Shown here: positions 1 through 8,621 of the stretch, one piece after another
How the letters are laid out: each line of letters starts with the position of its first letter
How positions within the stretch are numbered: the first letter of the stretch is position 1
From: Halocatena marina
GTDB lineage: Archaea; Halobacteriota; Halobacteria; Halobacteriales; Haloarculaceae
Reading direction: 5' to 3'
Length of the DNA: 64,000 bases
NCBI RefSeq assembly: GCF_025913575.1
Contig: NZ_CP109785.1
Span: 1,612,001 to 1,676,000 of the forward strand
Translations under genes and position numbers: made by a program
Notes under the pieces: generated by a model
What the model saw: the letters and a program-made list of their open reading frames with translations, nothing else
Databases searched by the model: none
What the model was told of the DNA's origin: nothing

Positions 1-419
1 GAGATCACGAGGAGTGAGAGAAATCTGAATGGAACACCACTGATCCCTCGTTCACTGTCTGCATCACGATCCTCTGCTTGATAGAGCGTCCCGTATCCGA
101 TTGCACCAACCATGATGACGGTGATTGCTGACTGGAGGTTACTCATCGAAGCGGCGAGCAGCCACACTTCCTCGGTCACCACAAACGGCGCAGACAGGAT
201 GAATCCGCCGACGATTTGCTGGGCGATGTCGTCGATGCCGAACCGGTTCACTCCTGGAAGATGTGTGAGGAGCCACCGTGTCCGTCGAATTGCACGCCGT
301 TGATTGCGCGAATCGACCGACTCTTCTGCCTCTTCGAGATGGTCTAGTAGCTCCTCAACCTCTTCATCAGGGGGCAGTGGAGCCTCGAGTGGCACCGAAC
401 GTTCTCGATCGGAGCTCAT
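1..419 (-). CDS. DUF2391-type integral membrane protein (N-terminal part, runs off left edge)
   Basis: The reading frame opens with ATG at 417-419 on the minus strand and is still open at base 1, so only about 139 N-terminal residues are present. The first ~45 residues are acidic and charged (likely cytoplasmic). They are followed by a helix beginning around IAQQIVGGFILSAPFVV and then TEEVWLLA, a pattern I associate with the haloarchaeal DUF2391 (TIGR02587-like) membrane family. A second hydrophobic helix follows (ITVIMVGAIGYGTLY). The function of the family is not known. An AT-rich stretch at about 671-685 could be its promoter, which would leave a long leader of ~235 nt. The family call comes from recalled similarity; the membrane topology is seen directly. 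Confidence 0.72.
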   Translation of the reverse strand, partial: MSSDRERSVPLEAPLPPDEEVEELLDHLEEAEESVDSRNQRRAIRRTRWLLTHLPGVNRFGIDDIAQQIVGGFILSAPFVVTEEVWLLAASMSNLQSAITVIMVGAIGYGTLYQAEDRDADSERGISGVPFRFLSLLVI

Positions 420-733
420 TAGTTGTACGAAACTCGCTGTTGGCATAGTAGACACGGTGATTGACACACGGGATGGACATTCTCCCGATGATGTTGGCAC
501 GGCTGGGAGGGCTGCCGGTGGCCGACTGCCGTCGCCACCGCATCGCCGGTTACTATTTCTTCCAGCGCGCATAGCGACGCGAGAGACGACAAGGAGTGCT
601 CGGTCACGACTGAGTAGCTAATCCAGAACGTCAGTGGAGCGATCGACCAGCCCGCGTATAACAGACCCACAAAATAAAATTAATCTGATTGTTTCTCCCA
701 TCAAGCTTTACCGATGGCGAATGAACGCTTCGT
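420..733. other. Intergenic region between divergent genes, 314 bp
   Basis: The only open frame is an 83-codon minus-strand frame opening with GTG at 670 and ending in TAA at 419-421, sharing one base with the next ATG. Its first ~40 residues are hydrophobic and plausible, but the remainder is rich in Cys, His and Gln, unlike its neighbours, so I do not call it. AT-rich DNA at 671-700 probably holds promoters for both flanking genes. Confidence 0.4.
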
Positions 734-1153
734 ATGAGCGTCTCACCGGATGTTGAGGAACTGATCAGCAACGCCAAGCTCATGGCCCACCTTGCAACCT
801 CGGTCGACGATCGGCCACACGTTGCTCCCGTCTGGTACGCCTACGACGATGGGACGCTTTCTCTCCTCACTGGTGGGAAGAAGCTCGCAAATGTTCAGGA
901 GAACCCGCAGGTCGCAGTTTCGATCGAGAAGAACACCAATGGAGACGCTGAGTGGATGGCAACATTGCTAGGTACGGGAACCGTACAGACAGACTCCACG
1001 CGCATCAACGAGGCAGCGCGCGATGTGTTCACGAAATATCTCGGTGCCAACGAGGAGGAGTGGCCCGAATACTACCGCCAAGCACTTTCTGACGAGCCAC
1101 AGAGTACACTGATTGAGATCGATATCGCATCCGCGACCGCGACTCGATATTAG
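734..1153 (+). CDS. Pyridoxamine 5'-phosphate oxidase-like flavin split-barrel protein
   Basis: This 139-residue protein has the single-domain FMN-binding split-barrel layout of the pyridoxamine 5'-phosphate oxidase-like superfamily. The diagnostic N-terminal strand pattern is visible: LATSVDDRPHVAPVWYAYDD, followed by a glycine turn and the KKLANVQENPQVAVSIEKN segment typical of these small haloarchaeal proteins. Members bind FMN, F420 or heme, and the substrate cannot be told from sequence. It is too short to be a true PdxH. It is monocistronic, with a divergent gene upstream and a convergent NUDIX gene downstream. Start ATG 734 is the first in frame. Confidence 0.85.
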   Translation: MSVSPDVEELISNAKLMAHLATSVDDRPHVAPVWYAYDDGTLSLLTGGKKLANVQENPQVAVSIEKNTNGDAEWMATLLGTGTVQTDSTRINEAARDVFTKYLGANEEEWPEYYRQALSDEPQSTLIEIDIASATATRY

Positions 1154-1271
1154 GAAGTCGTGTCGTCCCAGAGAACGACTGATGTGCTATCAGTTGTATC
1201 GTTGCTTTGGCGTTGTTGAGATCCTACTGTGTATATCTTAGATCAGCTGAAACAACTGGCAGGTAGGACAC

Positions 1272-1862
1272 TTATTCATCCATCCATTCTTTCTGCGCCC
1301 GTATTGCGAATTTGTGATGATCCTTATGCCACTCGGTGACGTGTTCGATCGTCCACCATTGGAGGTCATCACTTTCGTGTGAGCCCCTGAGCGTCCCACC
1401 AGTGATCTCACAGAGATACGTTGCAGAAACGTGGCTATGTGGTCCGTATTCAGTGTCTGGTCGTCGTGTATTGAGCCCTACGAGAGTTGCCGGACGAACG
1501 CTGAGACCGGTTTCCTCTCGTGTCTCGCGCACGGCTGTTTCTTCGGGTGATTCACCCGGTTCAGTCGCTCCCCCTGGGAGACACCACTTTTTGTCATCAC
1601 TTCGTTTTAGTAATAGAATTTCTTCCTCCTCATTGAAGAGTGCGGCTTGCGCTCCCACCTTCGGCGTTACGTACCCCAACTCTGCCTCGAATCGGGATTG
1701 AACCTCTGCTTTCGGTATATCCGATATCTCACCATAGTATTCACTCACAAGATCTAATATCCGGGTATACCGCTCTTCATCGTACGGACTATCTGCGTAC
1801 GCTAACCCGTTTTGGGCAAGGATTCGAAGCTCATCAAGCAACGGAAGAACGGCTTTGGCCAT
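1272..1862 (-). CDS. NUDIX hydrolase with N-terminal Nudix_N helical domain
   Basis: This 196-residue protein hydrolyses a nucleoside-diphosphate-linked substrate by family inference. Residues 1-60 form an acidic helical region resembling the N-terminal domain of nucleotide-metabolism NUDIX enzymes. The NUDIX box spans about residues 97-120, beginning GGATEPGE and continuing to RETREETGL, with all catalytic glutamates of the G-x5-E-x7-R-E-U-x-E-E-x-G-U pattern present. A second set of aromatic residues near the C terminus (LQWWTIEHV) fits substrate binding. The exact substrate is not predictable. Its stop lies about 120 bp from the convergent split-barrel gene, and the ATG at 1862 is the first in frame. 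Confidence 0.93.
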   Translation of the reverse strand: MAKAVLPLLDELRILAQNGLAYADSPYDEERYTRILDLVSEYYGEISDIPKAEVQSRFEAELGYVTPKVGAQAALFNEEEEILLLKRSDDKKWCLPGGATEPGESPEETAVRETREETGLSVRPATLVGLNTRRPDTEYGPHSHVSATYLCEITGGTLRGSHESDDLQWWTIEHVTEWHKDHHKFAIRAQKEWMDE

Positions 1863-1954
1863 CGTTCGTTACTAACTCATTGATGTTGAAGTTGAGACTG
1901 TTTCTATCAATGCATAACGATGACGGCAGTAGTCAAGAGCATCACCAACGAGCA

Positions 1955-2833
1955 TCAGTACTGAATTTCAAGAATCTCTACCCTCGAATTCACTAGTACT
2001 GAAACGGATGTATCGGCTACCTCGATCGTGAGACTCGCGACAAGTGGATCTGTTTGTTGGATAGTGGGAGCAGCAAACGTACACCACTCAAACTCCCAGA
2101 AGGGAGTCTCTCGGAAAGCAACTTCCGAGTCAGCAAACAACGACTGGATTCGCGGTCGATTCGAGAGGAGTAAACCAACTGGCGCACGGATCCCGGCAGG
2201 ACACTCCGAGCAGTTCCCAACAACCGGAATTTCATCAGCCTGAGTAGCGGCCGAGGGTTGGATTTCAGTCGATAGTGAGTGAGCACAGAACGGACAAATG
2301 CCGTCGTCTGCCTGCCTGAAGTACGCTCGAGTTCGCCGTGAAAATGCGTCTACAAATTCCTGAAGAGTGTACGTGTCCACAGCAGCCGGGGGGAAATCGA
2401 ACCGTGTCAGGTGCCGTTCACAGTCAGGACAACGGACGATCCCCTCACCTGCTCTATATCCGATTTCAACTGCTTCACACCCACAGGTCCCACACTGCGA
2501 GTCAACCTGCTCGAACTGACAGTTCGCACCATTCTCCAGAGAGTTCGACGCGAGCACGTTGGCTGCTCGCACTCCCGATTGGGCCAGTCGATACCCGTCT
2601 TCAGACTTCTGAACATACCCATCAACGAGTAGCCGGAGGTGGTAATTGAACTGCCCCCTGTCGCCGATGGAGACCTGTTCGAATAACTCCGTGTAGCCGA
2701 TCGTGGTATCTTCGGTGGCGAGAACCTGCACGATCTCCAAGCGCGTCGTATTTGCGAGTTGTCCGAACGAGTCGCCGTGATTCACGGCTCCAGACGGACC
2801 ATTCTCGTCCGAATTACGGCCTGGTCGCCCCAT
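1955..2833 (-). CDS. Haloarchaeal winged-helix (ArsR-like) regulator with zinc-ribbon C-terminal half
   Basis: The N-terminal ~80 residues form a winged helix-turn-helix (FGQLANTTRLEIVQVLA, then FNYHLRLLVDGYVQK), the usual haloarchaeal ArsR-like DNA-binding fold. The rest contains two Cys-rich pairs that look like zinc ribbons (CGTCGCEAVEIGYRAGEG..CPDC, and CPFCAHS..CSECPAG), so it probably binds metal. I chose ATG 2833 over the ORF start at 2932. The 33 extra residues are Cys-rich and unlike haloarchaeal N termini, and 2833 places the HTH about 20 residues in. It is divergent from the GNAT operon starting at 2976 and may regulate it; that link is inference. Confidence 0.85.
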   Translation of the reverse strand: MGRPGRNSDENGPSGAVNHGDSFGQLANTTRLEIVQVLATEDTTIGYTELFEQVSIGDRGQFNYHLRLLVDGYVQKSEDGYRLAQSGVRAANVLASNSLENGANCQFEQVDSQCGTCGCEAVEIGYRAGEGIVRCPDCERHLTRFDFPPAAVDTYTLQEFVDAFSRRTRAYFRQADDGICPFCAHSLSTEIQPSAATQADEIPVVGNCSECPAGIRAPVGLLLSNRPRIQSLFADSEVAFRETPFWEFEWCTFAAPTIQQTDPLVASLTIEVADTSVSVLVNSRVEILEIQY

Positions 2834-2975
2834 ACAGATGGGCACAGAACAGCCACTAATAGATACACCCGTTTGGAGGCGAGCAACGAGAATCGACTCG
2901 TTACACCAAGAATGGGAAGACAATTTCTCCAAATGAATTTACCGAGTCTCTACACACGTTCTAACGGAAATATAC

Positions 2976-3596
2976 ATGCCAGGACACATCTTCTTGGAAG
3001 GGACAGATGTCGCCCTTCGAGTGATAGAACAGACTGACCGAGACCATACGATTCTCGGTTGGGTCCGGAACAACCCTGCGTTTCGACATAGCCTCGGTTT
3101 TAATGCGCCATGGCCGCGTTCGAAAGTTCAAGAGTTCGTCGAATCCATCATCGCGGACGAATCAAGCATCAACTTCTTCATCTGTCTGTGCGATGAGGAG
3201 TGCTCTCAAGATCGGCAGGTGAATATAAGCGAAAGTAAAGGTACAGAGCTGAAGCATTTCGGAGTTGATGCATCCATTGCTGGCACGGTGAATCTGTTTG
3301 ACGTTGACGACACGTCGGGGACACTCAGCTACTGGCTCTTTAAAACACACAGGGGAAATGGGTACGCGACGGAAGCAGTGTCGCTACTACTGGAATACGC
3401 GTTCAACGAACGTGGCCTCCACAGGGTAGATGCCGAAGTGTTCGAAGGAAATAACTCGTCTGAACGGCTCCTTGACCGATTCGGGTTTGTCCACGAAGGC
3501 ACTGCCCGTGACGCTCACTTCACACGAGGGGAGTTTAGGGACACGTACCAGTTCGGCTTGCTGGCACCCGAATGGGCTGACCGGGAGGAACTATGA
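2976..3596 (+). CDS. GNAT family N-acetyltransferase (RimJ/RimL-like)
   Basis: This 206-residue protein carries the Gcn5-related acetyltransferase fold. The acetyl-CoA binding loop is visible as THRGNGYATEAVSLLLEYAF, followed by the RimJ/RimL signature GLHRVDAEVFEGNNSSERLLDRFGFVHEG. It probably transfers an acetyl group from acetyl-CoA to an amino group on a protein terminus or a small molecule; the acceptor is unknown. A central insertion (about residues 70-100, rich in Cys, Glu and Ser) is longer than usual. It is the first gene of a three-gene operon: its TGA overlaps the next ATG by four bases, which implies translational coupling. Confidence 0.9.
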   Translation: MPGHIFLEGTDVALRVIEQTDRDHTILGWVRNNPAFRHSLGFNAPWPRSKVQEFVESIIADESSINFFICLCDEECSQDRQVNISESKGTELKHFGVDASIAGTVNLFDVDDTSGTLSYWLFKTHRGNGYATEAVSLLLEYAFNERGLHRVDAEVFEGNNSSERLLDRFGFVHEGTARDAHFTRGEFRDTYQFGLLAPEWADREEL

Positions 3597-3925
3597 AGAA
3601 AAACGACACCGAACCGGACCCAACCGTCAACGGTGTCGCCGTCAACCGGTTCGAAACAGCTACTCCGATCGACCGGCTCATAGAATCGCGGTGTAAGCGA
3701 CGACTGGAGAGTTGGTGTCCGACGCGTTACTGGGTGTTACTCTCGCGTGGTAGGCTCGACGGCGTCTACTGCTACCACCCTGACCGTGAGGAACAACGAC
3801 TCGGAGAACTCTTCACCGCCGAAAATGGGCTGTTCCCCGCCAACAGAACGGACGTATACGTCGCGGCGACAACGGCGGAACTGAGAGAGAATTCACTCAG
3901 CTGTATCTCGGAGGTACGCGTATGA
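3593..3925 (+). CDS. Conserved-looking hypothetical protein in GNAT-HAD operon
   Basis: This 110-residue soluble protein is not recognised. It has no signal peptide or membrane segment. The visible features are a basic N-terminal third with RLIESRCKRRLESWCPTRYW, an aromatic-rich middle (WVLLSRGRLDGVYCYHP) and an acidic C terminus. ATGA overlaps on both sides (with the GNAT gene upstream and the HAD gene downstream) make it very likely a real gene translated in step with them. It may be a partner or third enzyme of a small modification pathway, but nothing in the sequence states which. Confidence 0.75.
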   Translation: MKKNDTEPDPTVNGVAVNRFETATPIDRLIESRCKRRLESWCPTRYWVLLSRGRLDGVYCYHPDREEQRLGELFTAENGLFPANRTDVYVAATTAELRENSLSCISEVRV

Positions 3926-4620
3926 GAAGTCACGTCTCCCAACGTGGGTACGAGGCGGTTATTTTTGACCTCGACAGAACCCTCGTCGAGCATGATCAAG
4001 ATCCCGCAACCCTGTTCGACGCTGCGTGTTCCGCAACCGGCATAGAACCGTTCTGTCAGCCCGAAACCCTTGAACTTGCGGCCGAAGTCGTTCGAGAAGG
4101 GTCAGAAGAGTTGGATGCCGTAAGCTACGAACGCCGCGTGTTTGCAACCGCGGCCGCGGCCACTGATACCGATGTCCCCGCCAGTGAACTCGTTCAAGCG
4201 TACAACGACGTCCTAGACAATCAGGCGGTGTCCCTTCGCCCCGGTGCCGACACTGCCATCGAATCGACAGCGGACCTCGCCACTGCTATCGTGACGAACG
4301 GTTCGGAAAACACGCACACGACTAAACTCCAGGCGGTTGGACTGACAAAGCACTTCGACACGGTCATCTTTGGAACCGACGTGCCGCAGGTAAAACCGGC
4401 GAGTGATCCGTTCGAACTGGCCTTAGACCGACTGCGAGTAGAGCCCAGCAGGGTTCTGAAAGTCGGTGACTCTCTCTTTAGGGACGTCAAAGGCGCGAAC
4501 AAGCTCGGTCTCGATACCGCCTGGATCCCCTTCGACGACAGACGCCGAGGTGTGAACGATCCGGAGCCAACATACACGCTGTCGTCCCTAGCAGATCTTC
4601 CTAAGATACTCTCGTCGTGA
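3922..4620 (+). CDS. HAD superfamily hydrolase (phosphatase-like)
   Basis: This 232-residue protein is a class-I haloacid dehalogenase-like hydrolase. Motif I is FDLDRTLV at residues 15-22, with nucleophile Asp16 and acid Asp18. Motif II is TNGSEN near residue 115, the motif III lysine is in QVKPASD, and motif IV is GDSLFRDVKGA. The helical cap sits between motifs I and II. The family mostly hydrolyses small phosphate monoesters, and the substrate is unknown. It ends the operon with the GNAT and 110-residue genes. The usual Gly after the second Asp of motif I is Arg here (DxDRT), which is seen in some archaeal members. Confidence 0.92.
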   Translation: MRSHVSQRGYEAVIFDLDRTLVEHDQDPATLFDAACSATGIEPFCQPETLELAAEVVREGSEELDAVSYERRVFATAAAATDTDVPASELVQAYNDVLDNQAVSLRPGADTAIESTADLATAIVTNGSENTHTTKLQAVGLTKHFDTVIFGTDVPQVKPASDPFELALDRLRVEPSRVLKVGDSLFRDVKGANKLGLDTAWIPFDDRRRGVNDPEPTYTLSSLADLPKILSS

Positions 4621-4864
4621 TTGCTTTGGCGGAGAGGTCTGGGGAAGCCGTGCTACTGGCGTGGAACGCTCCGAAGATGCCGTTACCGGGAGTGTAGCGT
4701 CCTCGGTCACATCTCTTCAGAAAGCCTGTAGTTGTGATTAGCGGTTTCAATGGATAGAGGAGTGTAAGATAGAGAGTGCGTATCTATGATTTTTCAGTTT
4801 CCAATGAAGATAAGGAGGATATAATAATAAATAAATTTTTACGCTTATCGAATAGATCTCAGAT

Positions 4865-5137
4865 ATGTACCGTCCGTCACGCCGTACCCTCCTTGGTGGT
4901 CTCATCGCCACGTCTGTCGGAGGAAGTGGCTGTGCTCTGAACGACTCGGAGTCTGCACCATTTACTCCCGAACAACTAGTGTTGCGGATCGCCAGTTAAC
5001 AAACACGAGCGTTCGATATTCGAATCACGCGTTCCGAGAACGAATTGTTTTTGGAGACCTACAATTTAGCCCCACCAGCTTCCGATGATAGTACGTTAGG
5101 GAACAGCCGTACAGTCCCCTCACCGATAGGGAGATAG
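4865..5137 (+). pseudogene. Decayed Tat lipoprotein gene (premature stop)
   Basis: ATG 4865 opens a frame with a twin-arginine motif (SRRTLLGGLIATS) and a lipobox ending GSGC, typical of haloarchaeal lipoproteins. A TAA at 4997-4999 stops it after 44 residues. The same frame continues sensibly afterwards with AFDIRITRSENELFLETYNL up to a TAG at 5135-5137, resembling the beta-sandwich region of haloarchaeal lipoproteins. I therefore read this as a lipoprotein gene broken by a nonsense mutation and shortened at its end, where transposase remnants begin. A sequencing error at the TAA cannot be excluded. Confidence 0.65.
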
Positions 5138-5154
5138 CGAGCCGATGCTATCTC

Positions 5155-5650
5155 GCTGACAATCAATGGCGGCGAAGCGGGCTCTCGTATATCGTGTCCA
5201 AGCGAATGCAGACTAGTGAACGATCACAGGCGAAGCGGCTGCTCAAGCGGGGGAGAGACCGCAACGAGACGGATCGGAAACTCCATCTCGCGATAATGAG
5301 TGGCACGAGACGACGCTGATCTACCACCGGAAAGAGAACTCTGAACACGATGACCACTGACAGAACTCGGTATTCATGTTCAACTGAGGCGTGGCATCCT
5401 CAGAGAGTATGGCTATCGCTGGGAGATCAAGAGTGGGTACAGGTCGATCAAACGATTCATGGCCGCGACGACGTCCAAGGATTTCGGACTCCGCTTCTTC
5501 TACTTCGCGTTCGCGTGGCTGCTCTACTCGATTTGGCGGGCGGTTGATCTGCTCGTTCAGGTCGAATTGACTGGGGAATACGAGCACGCACCGATTGTGA
5601 CGGCCGATAATACGCTGACGCTGCTGAAGAAGGAAACTGAAATCGGGTAG
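5155..5650 (+). mobile_element. Degenerate transposase remnant (IS4-like haloarchaeal element)
   Basis: Pieces of one transposase lie in different frames. About 5188-5292 gives IVSKRMQTSERSQAKRLLKR and a TDRKLHL segment. About 5293-5370 gives DNEWHETTLIYHRKENSEHD in another frame. From about 5357, a third frame gives REYGYRWEIKSGYRSIKRF, then MAATTSKDFGLRFFYFAFAW and ends KKETEIG at the TAG 5648-5650. The order and spacing match the C-terminal half of a DDE transposase common in haloarchaea (recalled similarity). At least two frameshifts and loss of the N-terminal half mean it is inactive. No terminal inverted repeats were found. Confidence 0.75.
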
Positions 5651-6040
5651 TGAGGCACTCTGTTCGGGTTAGCCCGGCGTCCGAGTGGAAACGCTGCCAG
5701 CAGTCGCCGAAATTTGGCTATATGATTGATAGTGCAACAAGATCGCCCGCCTGAAGAGTAATCTGAACCAGTTCCTGCCTGCCGATTCGGCCAAATATAG
5801 GCATTACATACTCTCTATACCAGGTGTAGTTTCAACTCCCATATTGATGCGTTACGAAAAGTGTAGTTATCGTTATGACTGGCTTGCAGTAGCTCCCGTT
5901 TCTGTCTCTACCGATCAGAACATCGGATCAACAGTCAGAACGAGACAGAGATACGTGCGTTTCTGGAACAACAGTCATCAGCTACGTGGCCACACAAATA
6001 GTCCGTACGGTCGTCTGTGAACGGCGTTTTTTGGATCTAT
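5651..6040. other. Intergenic region, no gene seen
   Basis: About 390 bp between the transposase remnant and the cyclase-family gene. I find no convincing ORF, RNA or repeat. It may be residual DNA of the decayed insertion. Confidence 0.5.
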
Positions 6041-6050
6041 ATTTATATTT
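6041..6050 (+). promoter_or_regulatory. TATA box of the cyclase-family gene
   Basis: The AT run ATTTATATTT lies 22-31 bp upstream of ATG 6072, the spacing expected for a leaderless archaeal transcript. Confidence 0.5.
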
Positions 6051-6071
6051 GACCTCTCTCGTACTCTGCTC

Positions 6072-6752
6072 ATGGTCGAATTCGTCGATCTGACACACAC
6101 GTTTCGGGACGGAATGCCAGGGTTTCGATTACACGACGCAGACGGAAGCTACACGGAGTATACAGCAGCAATTGAGCCGTTTCTCACTCACGAGGACGCC
6201 CGACCGAAATTCGATGGCCGGTGTTCGTTCGAAATCACTGAGATGCAATTTCAGACATCAGTTGGGACGTATCTCGATTCCCCTGCACACCGGTATGCTG
6301 GCGAAAAAGATATCGCGGAACTTGACCTGTCCGAACTAATCAACGAGGGGATCGTTATCGATGTCAGAGGAAGGGATCCATACGAAGCTATCAGTGAATC
6401 GGTGCTTCCAGCCGGTGTTGATCTCTCTGGGATGGCAGTACTGTTTAATTTCGGCTGGGATTCCCACTGGGGGACAGCGGACTACCGGGAGTATCCGTAC
6501 ATCTCAGAATCACTCATCGACCGGCTCCTTGTAGAGAACGTCGCACTCGTCGGCGTCGACACGATCAATATTGACGATGATCGGAACCTCGATCGACCTG
6601 CACACACGAAACTCTTGGCTGAAGACGTTCTCATCGTAGAGAATTTGTGCCAGTTAGATGCACTTTCCGACAGAGCGTTCCGATTGTATACGATCCCAAT
6701 CAAAGCCACCGACACGGTCGCGATGCCAATCCGGGCGTTCGCCGAGTGTTAG
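6072..6752 (+). CDS. Cyclase-family (kynurenine formamidase-like) protein with altered metal motif
   Basis: This 226-residue protein matches the cyclase / kynurenine formamidase-like fold (Pfam Cyclase). It opens FVDLTHTFRDGMPGF, has the central metal region at residues 61-74 and ends with the VDTINIDD and LIVENLCQLD elements typical of the family. Classical members bind zinc through an HxGTHxDxPxH motif. Here the corresponding residues are SVGTYLDSPAH, so two His are replaced by Ser63 and Tyr67, while Asp69 and His73 remain. It may be a distinct subfamily with different chemistry or metal. It is monocistronic, with a TATA box giving a probable leaderless transcript. Confidence 0.85.
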   Translation: MVEFVDLTHTFRDGMPGFRLHDADGSYTEYTAAIEPFLTHEDARPKFDGRCSFEITEMQFQTSVGTYLDSPAHRYAGEKDIAELDLSELINEGIVIDVRGRDPYEAISESVLPAGVDLSGMAVLFNFGWDSHWGTADYREYPYISESLIDRLLVENVALVGVDTINIDDDRNLDRPAHTKLLAEDVLIVENLCQLDALSDRAFRLYTIPIKATDTVAMPIRAFAEC

Positions 6753-6841
6753 GCCGTCGTCAAATACGCGACTGATTTCTCAGATTTCGAGATGCCAGTG
6801 TTTCGCGTCACGTTTGCAGTGTCTGGATTTGTAGAAACGCG

Positions 6842-7642
6842 CTATCTGCGCATATCGAGTCCGGGCAGTGAGTAGTCAGCTGCGACGTACACTTTGTCGA
6901 GACCAGAATTGTGCAGATCGGTCCCGCACGCGCCAGCACGAATACCTCTCCGGACGCTATCAGCATCAGTTACCTGCGCACCAGCGAGCATCGTGACACC
7001 TGTCTCGAATGCCGGACCAGGGAGAAACGAAGCCGTTGCCCCGATCAAGACAACCGTTGGGACCGTTTCAGCGGCGTGCAAATATGTGTCAACCCCGCCG
7101 TAAATGAGCGACGATCCAGTTACAAACAGAATCTCGACGCTGTCGATTGCTTCCTCGTGCTCATCGGGTCCGAACATCGAGACCGAAACACCCGATGGTG
7201 AATCGACCTCTTCGATTGGCTCGCGCTCTACGACACGCACCTCGCGTGCGTCGAAGTTCTTGAGTGCAGGCTGGAACAGTCCGATGGTTCCGATAACGTC
7301 CGCACCGTCGATGGCTGCCATCGGATCGCCGACCCGCCAGTTCAGTTCCGGGACTGACAGGGCATTCAGCGCTGCGATTCCCGCAGCCTTCGCTACCGTG
7401 CCGGTCGGCGATGATATCGCCCATTCCGCGAGCGCCAATCCGTCCATTCCTTCAACATCGTTGCAGGAATCGCCTGGGGGACGGTGTGCAGCACCCGCAA
7501 CGCGACCAGCTGTTACCGTATCGAGTTCTACGAGGAGCAGGCGCTCGCCGATAGTCAGACGGTAGACAGTTGCTTCGCGTGCCGTCGGAGTCGGGCGCAG
7601 GCGGTTCAACACGTGGTGGAGGAGTTCTGTTTGGTCGGTCAT
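6842..7642 (-). CDS. DUF364-like Rossmann-fold protein (putative heavy-metal chelation domain)
   Basis: This 266-residue protein resembles the DUF364 family. An N-terminal alpha/beta part carries AGAAHRPPGDSCNDVEGM, and a Rossmann-like half has DVIGTIGLFQPALKNF and VLIGATASFLPG. DUF364 proteins have been proposed to chelate metals, but no enzyme activity is established. The long ORF opens at 7870, but the first 76 residues are basic and low quality. ATG 7642 (MTDQTELLHHVLN) gives a normal acidic haloarchaeal N terminus. No operon partner is visible. Confidence 0.8.
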   Translation of the reverse strand: MTDQTELLHHVLNRLRPTPTAREATVYRLTIGERLLLVELDTVTAGRVAGAAHRPPGDSCNDVEGMDGLALAEWAISSPTGTVAKAAGIAALNALSVPELNWRVGDPMAAIDGADVIGTIGLFQPALKNFDAREVRVVEREPIEEVDSPSGVSVSMFGPDEHEEAIDSVEILFVTGSSLIYGGVDTYLHAAETVPTVVLIGATASFLPGPAFETGVTMLAGAQVTDADSVRRGIRAGACGTDLHNSGLDKVYVAADYSLPGLDMRR

Positions 7643-7913
7643 GGTTTGGAACGACGTTCGTCGGGTTCCGTGTACAGTTCCCGCGCATCCGATATGTGCT
7701 CGTTGGGATATTCTCTGGATATCTTGGCACTGTCTCAACAGTAGAAATAGTATGTCTCTCTTCCGTGTTCGACTGTGAATAGTGATTTTGTAGTGATGTC
7801 TCCGCTCAACAGACAGCGACTTTCGCGGCCTATTCCTCCTGCGTCCTGCTGTTGGACGCGCACATCCCATACAATGATCTCACAGCTGATGCGGTGAGTG
7901 TCTGACGGAGGTT

Positions 7914-7920
7914 TTTATAG
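7914..7920 (+). promoter_or_regulatory. TATA box of the 7942 gene
   Basis: TTTATAG lies 22-28 bp upstream of ATG 7942, consistent with a leaderless transcript and supporting that start over GTG 7927. Confidence 0.45.
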
Positions 7921-7941
7921 TAGAGGGTGTTAGTAAATACT

Positions 7942-8238
7942 ATGCCATGTGCCGAGCACACATCACAGCGGTGTGAGCTCCGTGTCGCTGCCGATCTGCT
8001 CGCCACCCTCGATGAGCGTTTGATCGAACACCTCGCTGTCGACGCGTCTCGCACGTTCGTGCTCTACCGCGAGGCGATTCTCGATCTCACAGTCCGTGAC
8101 GGGGATCTGTCCGCAGCCCGCGTATTCACTGTCGATGTACAGGGGTTCGCGGCACGGGTAACAGATCCCAATCCCACAGCTGTTTTATCTGATTTCTGTC
8201 ACGACATCGAAGCAGCGATCGATACCGTCCGGGGCTAA
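7942..8238 (+). CDS. Small hypothetical protein
   Basis: This 98-residue acidic soluble protein is not recognised. It starts at ATG 7942, chosen because of the TATA box 22-28 bp upstream; GTG 7927 would fall too close to it. The N-terminal half predicts helix (RVAADLLATLDERLIEHLAV) and the rest alternates strands and helices with ILDLTVRD and VFTVDVQGF. Composition is typical haloarchaeal coding sequence, so I think it is real. There is no informative neighbour. Confidence 0.55.
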   Translation: MPCAEHTSQRCELRVAADLLATLDERLIEHLAVDASRTFVLYREAILDLTVRDGDLSAARVFTVDVQGFAARVTDPNPTAVLSDFCHDIEAAIDTVRG

Positions 8239-8621
8239 TCACCTGTGTCCCGCGATTCGCCAACGAACCATTGATAGACGTCATGCACGATAGTATCCAG
8301 TAACACCGACGAGACCCGACGAATGACGGCTGCTCTCTGAGTCGGGCTGTTTGGCGTTGGTCACACCGAAACGCTCCATCTTCAGTCGATATCAGTAAGA
8401 GATGGTATTTCTGTCGTTGCCGCTGTGGAACGGTCGAAGTGATTCTCATTCAAGCAACGCAACACGGGTGCGACTGGCGCACGGAGTGTAGACGTGGCAC
8501 AAACAGAGTAGGTAATCATAAGGACTCGTCTGGTCGTTGACCGTACTGAATCAGTCCTCCTTTGTCGACCGATGTAGTTGTATTGTTAACACTTACCAAT
8601 ACAGAGATCTAACTCTTCTGT
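8239..8621. other. Intergenic region with a coding-like minus-strand fragment
   Basis: In 383 bp no full gene is seen. On the minus strand, bases 8235-8357 read without interruption as a ~40-residue acidic-ended frame finishing VYQWFVGESRDTGD, but no ATG opens it. It could be a decayed C-terminal fragment. Confidence 0.3.

Noticed and set aside
419..670. 83-codon minus-strand frame ending TAATG against the DUF2391 start
   Set aside because: The second half has Cys/His/Gln-rich composition unlike coding DNA here, the start is GTG and no domain is evident; the one-base overlap may be chance.
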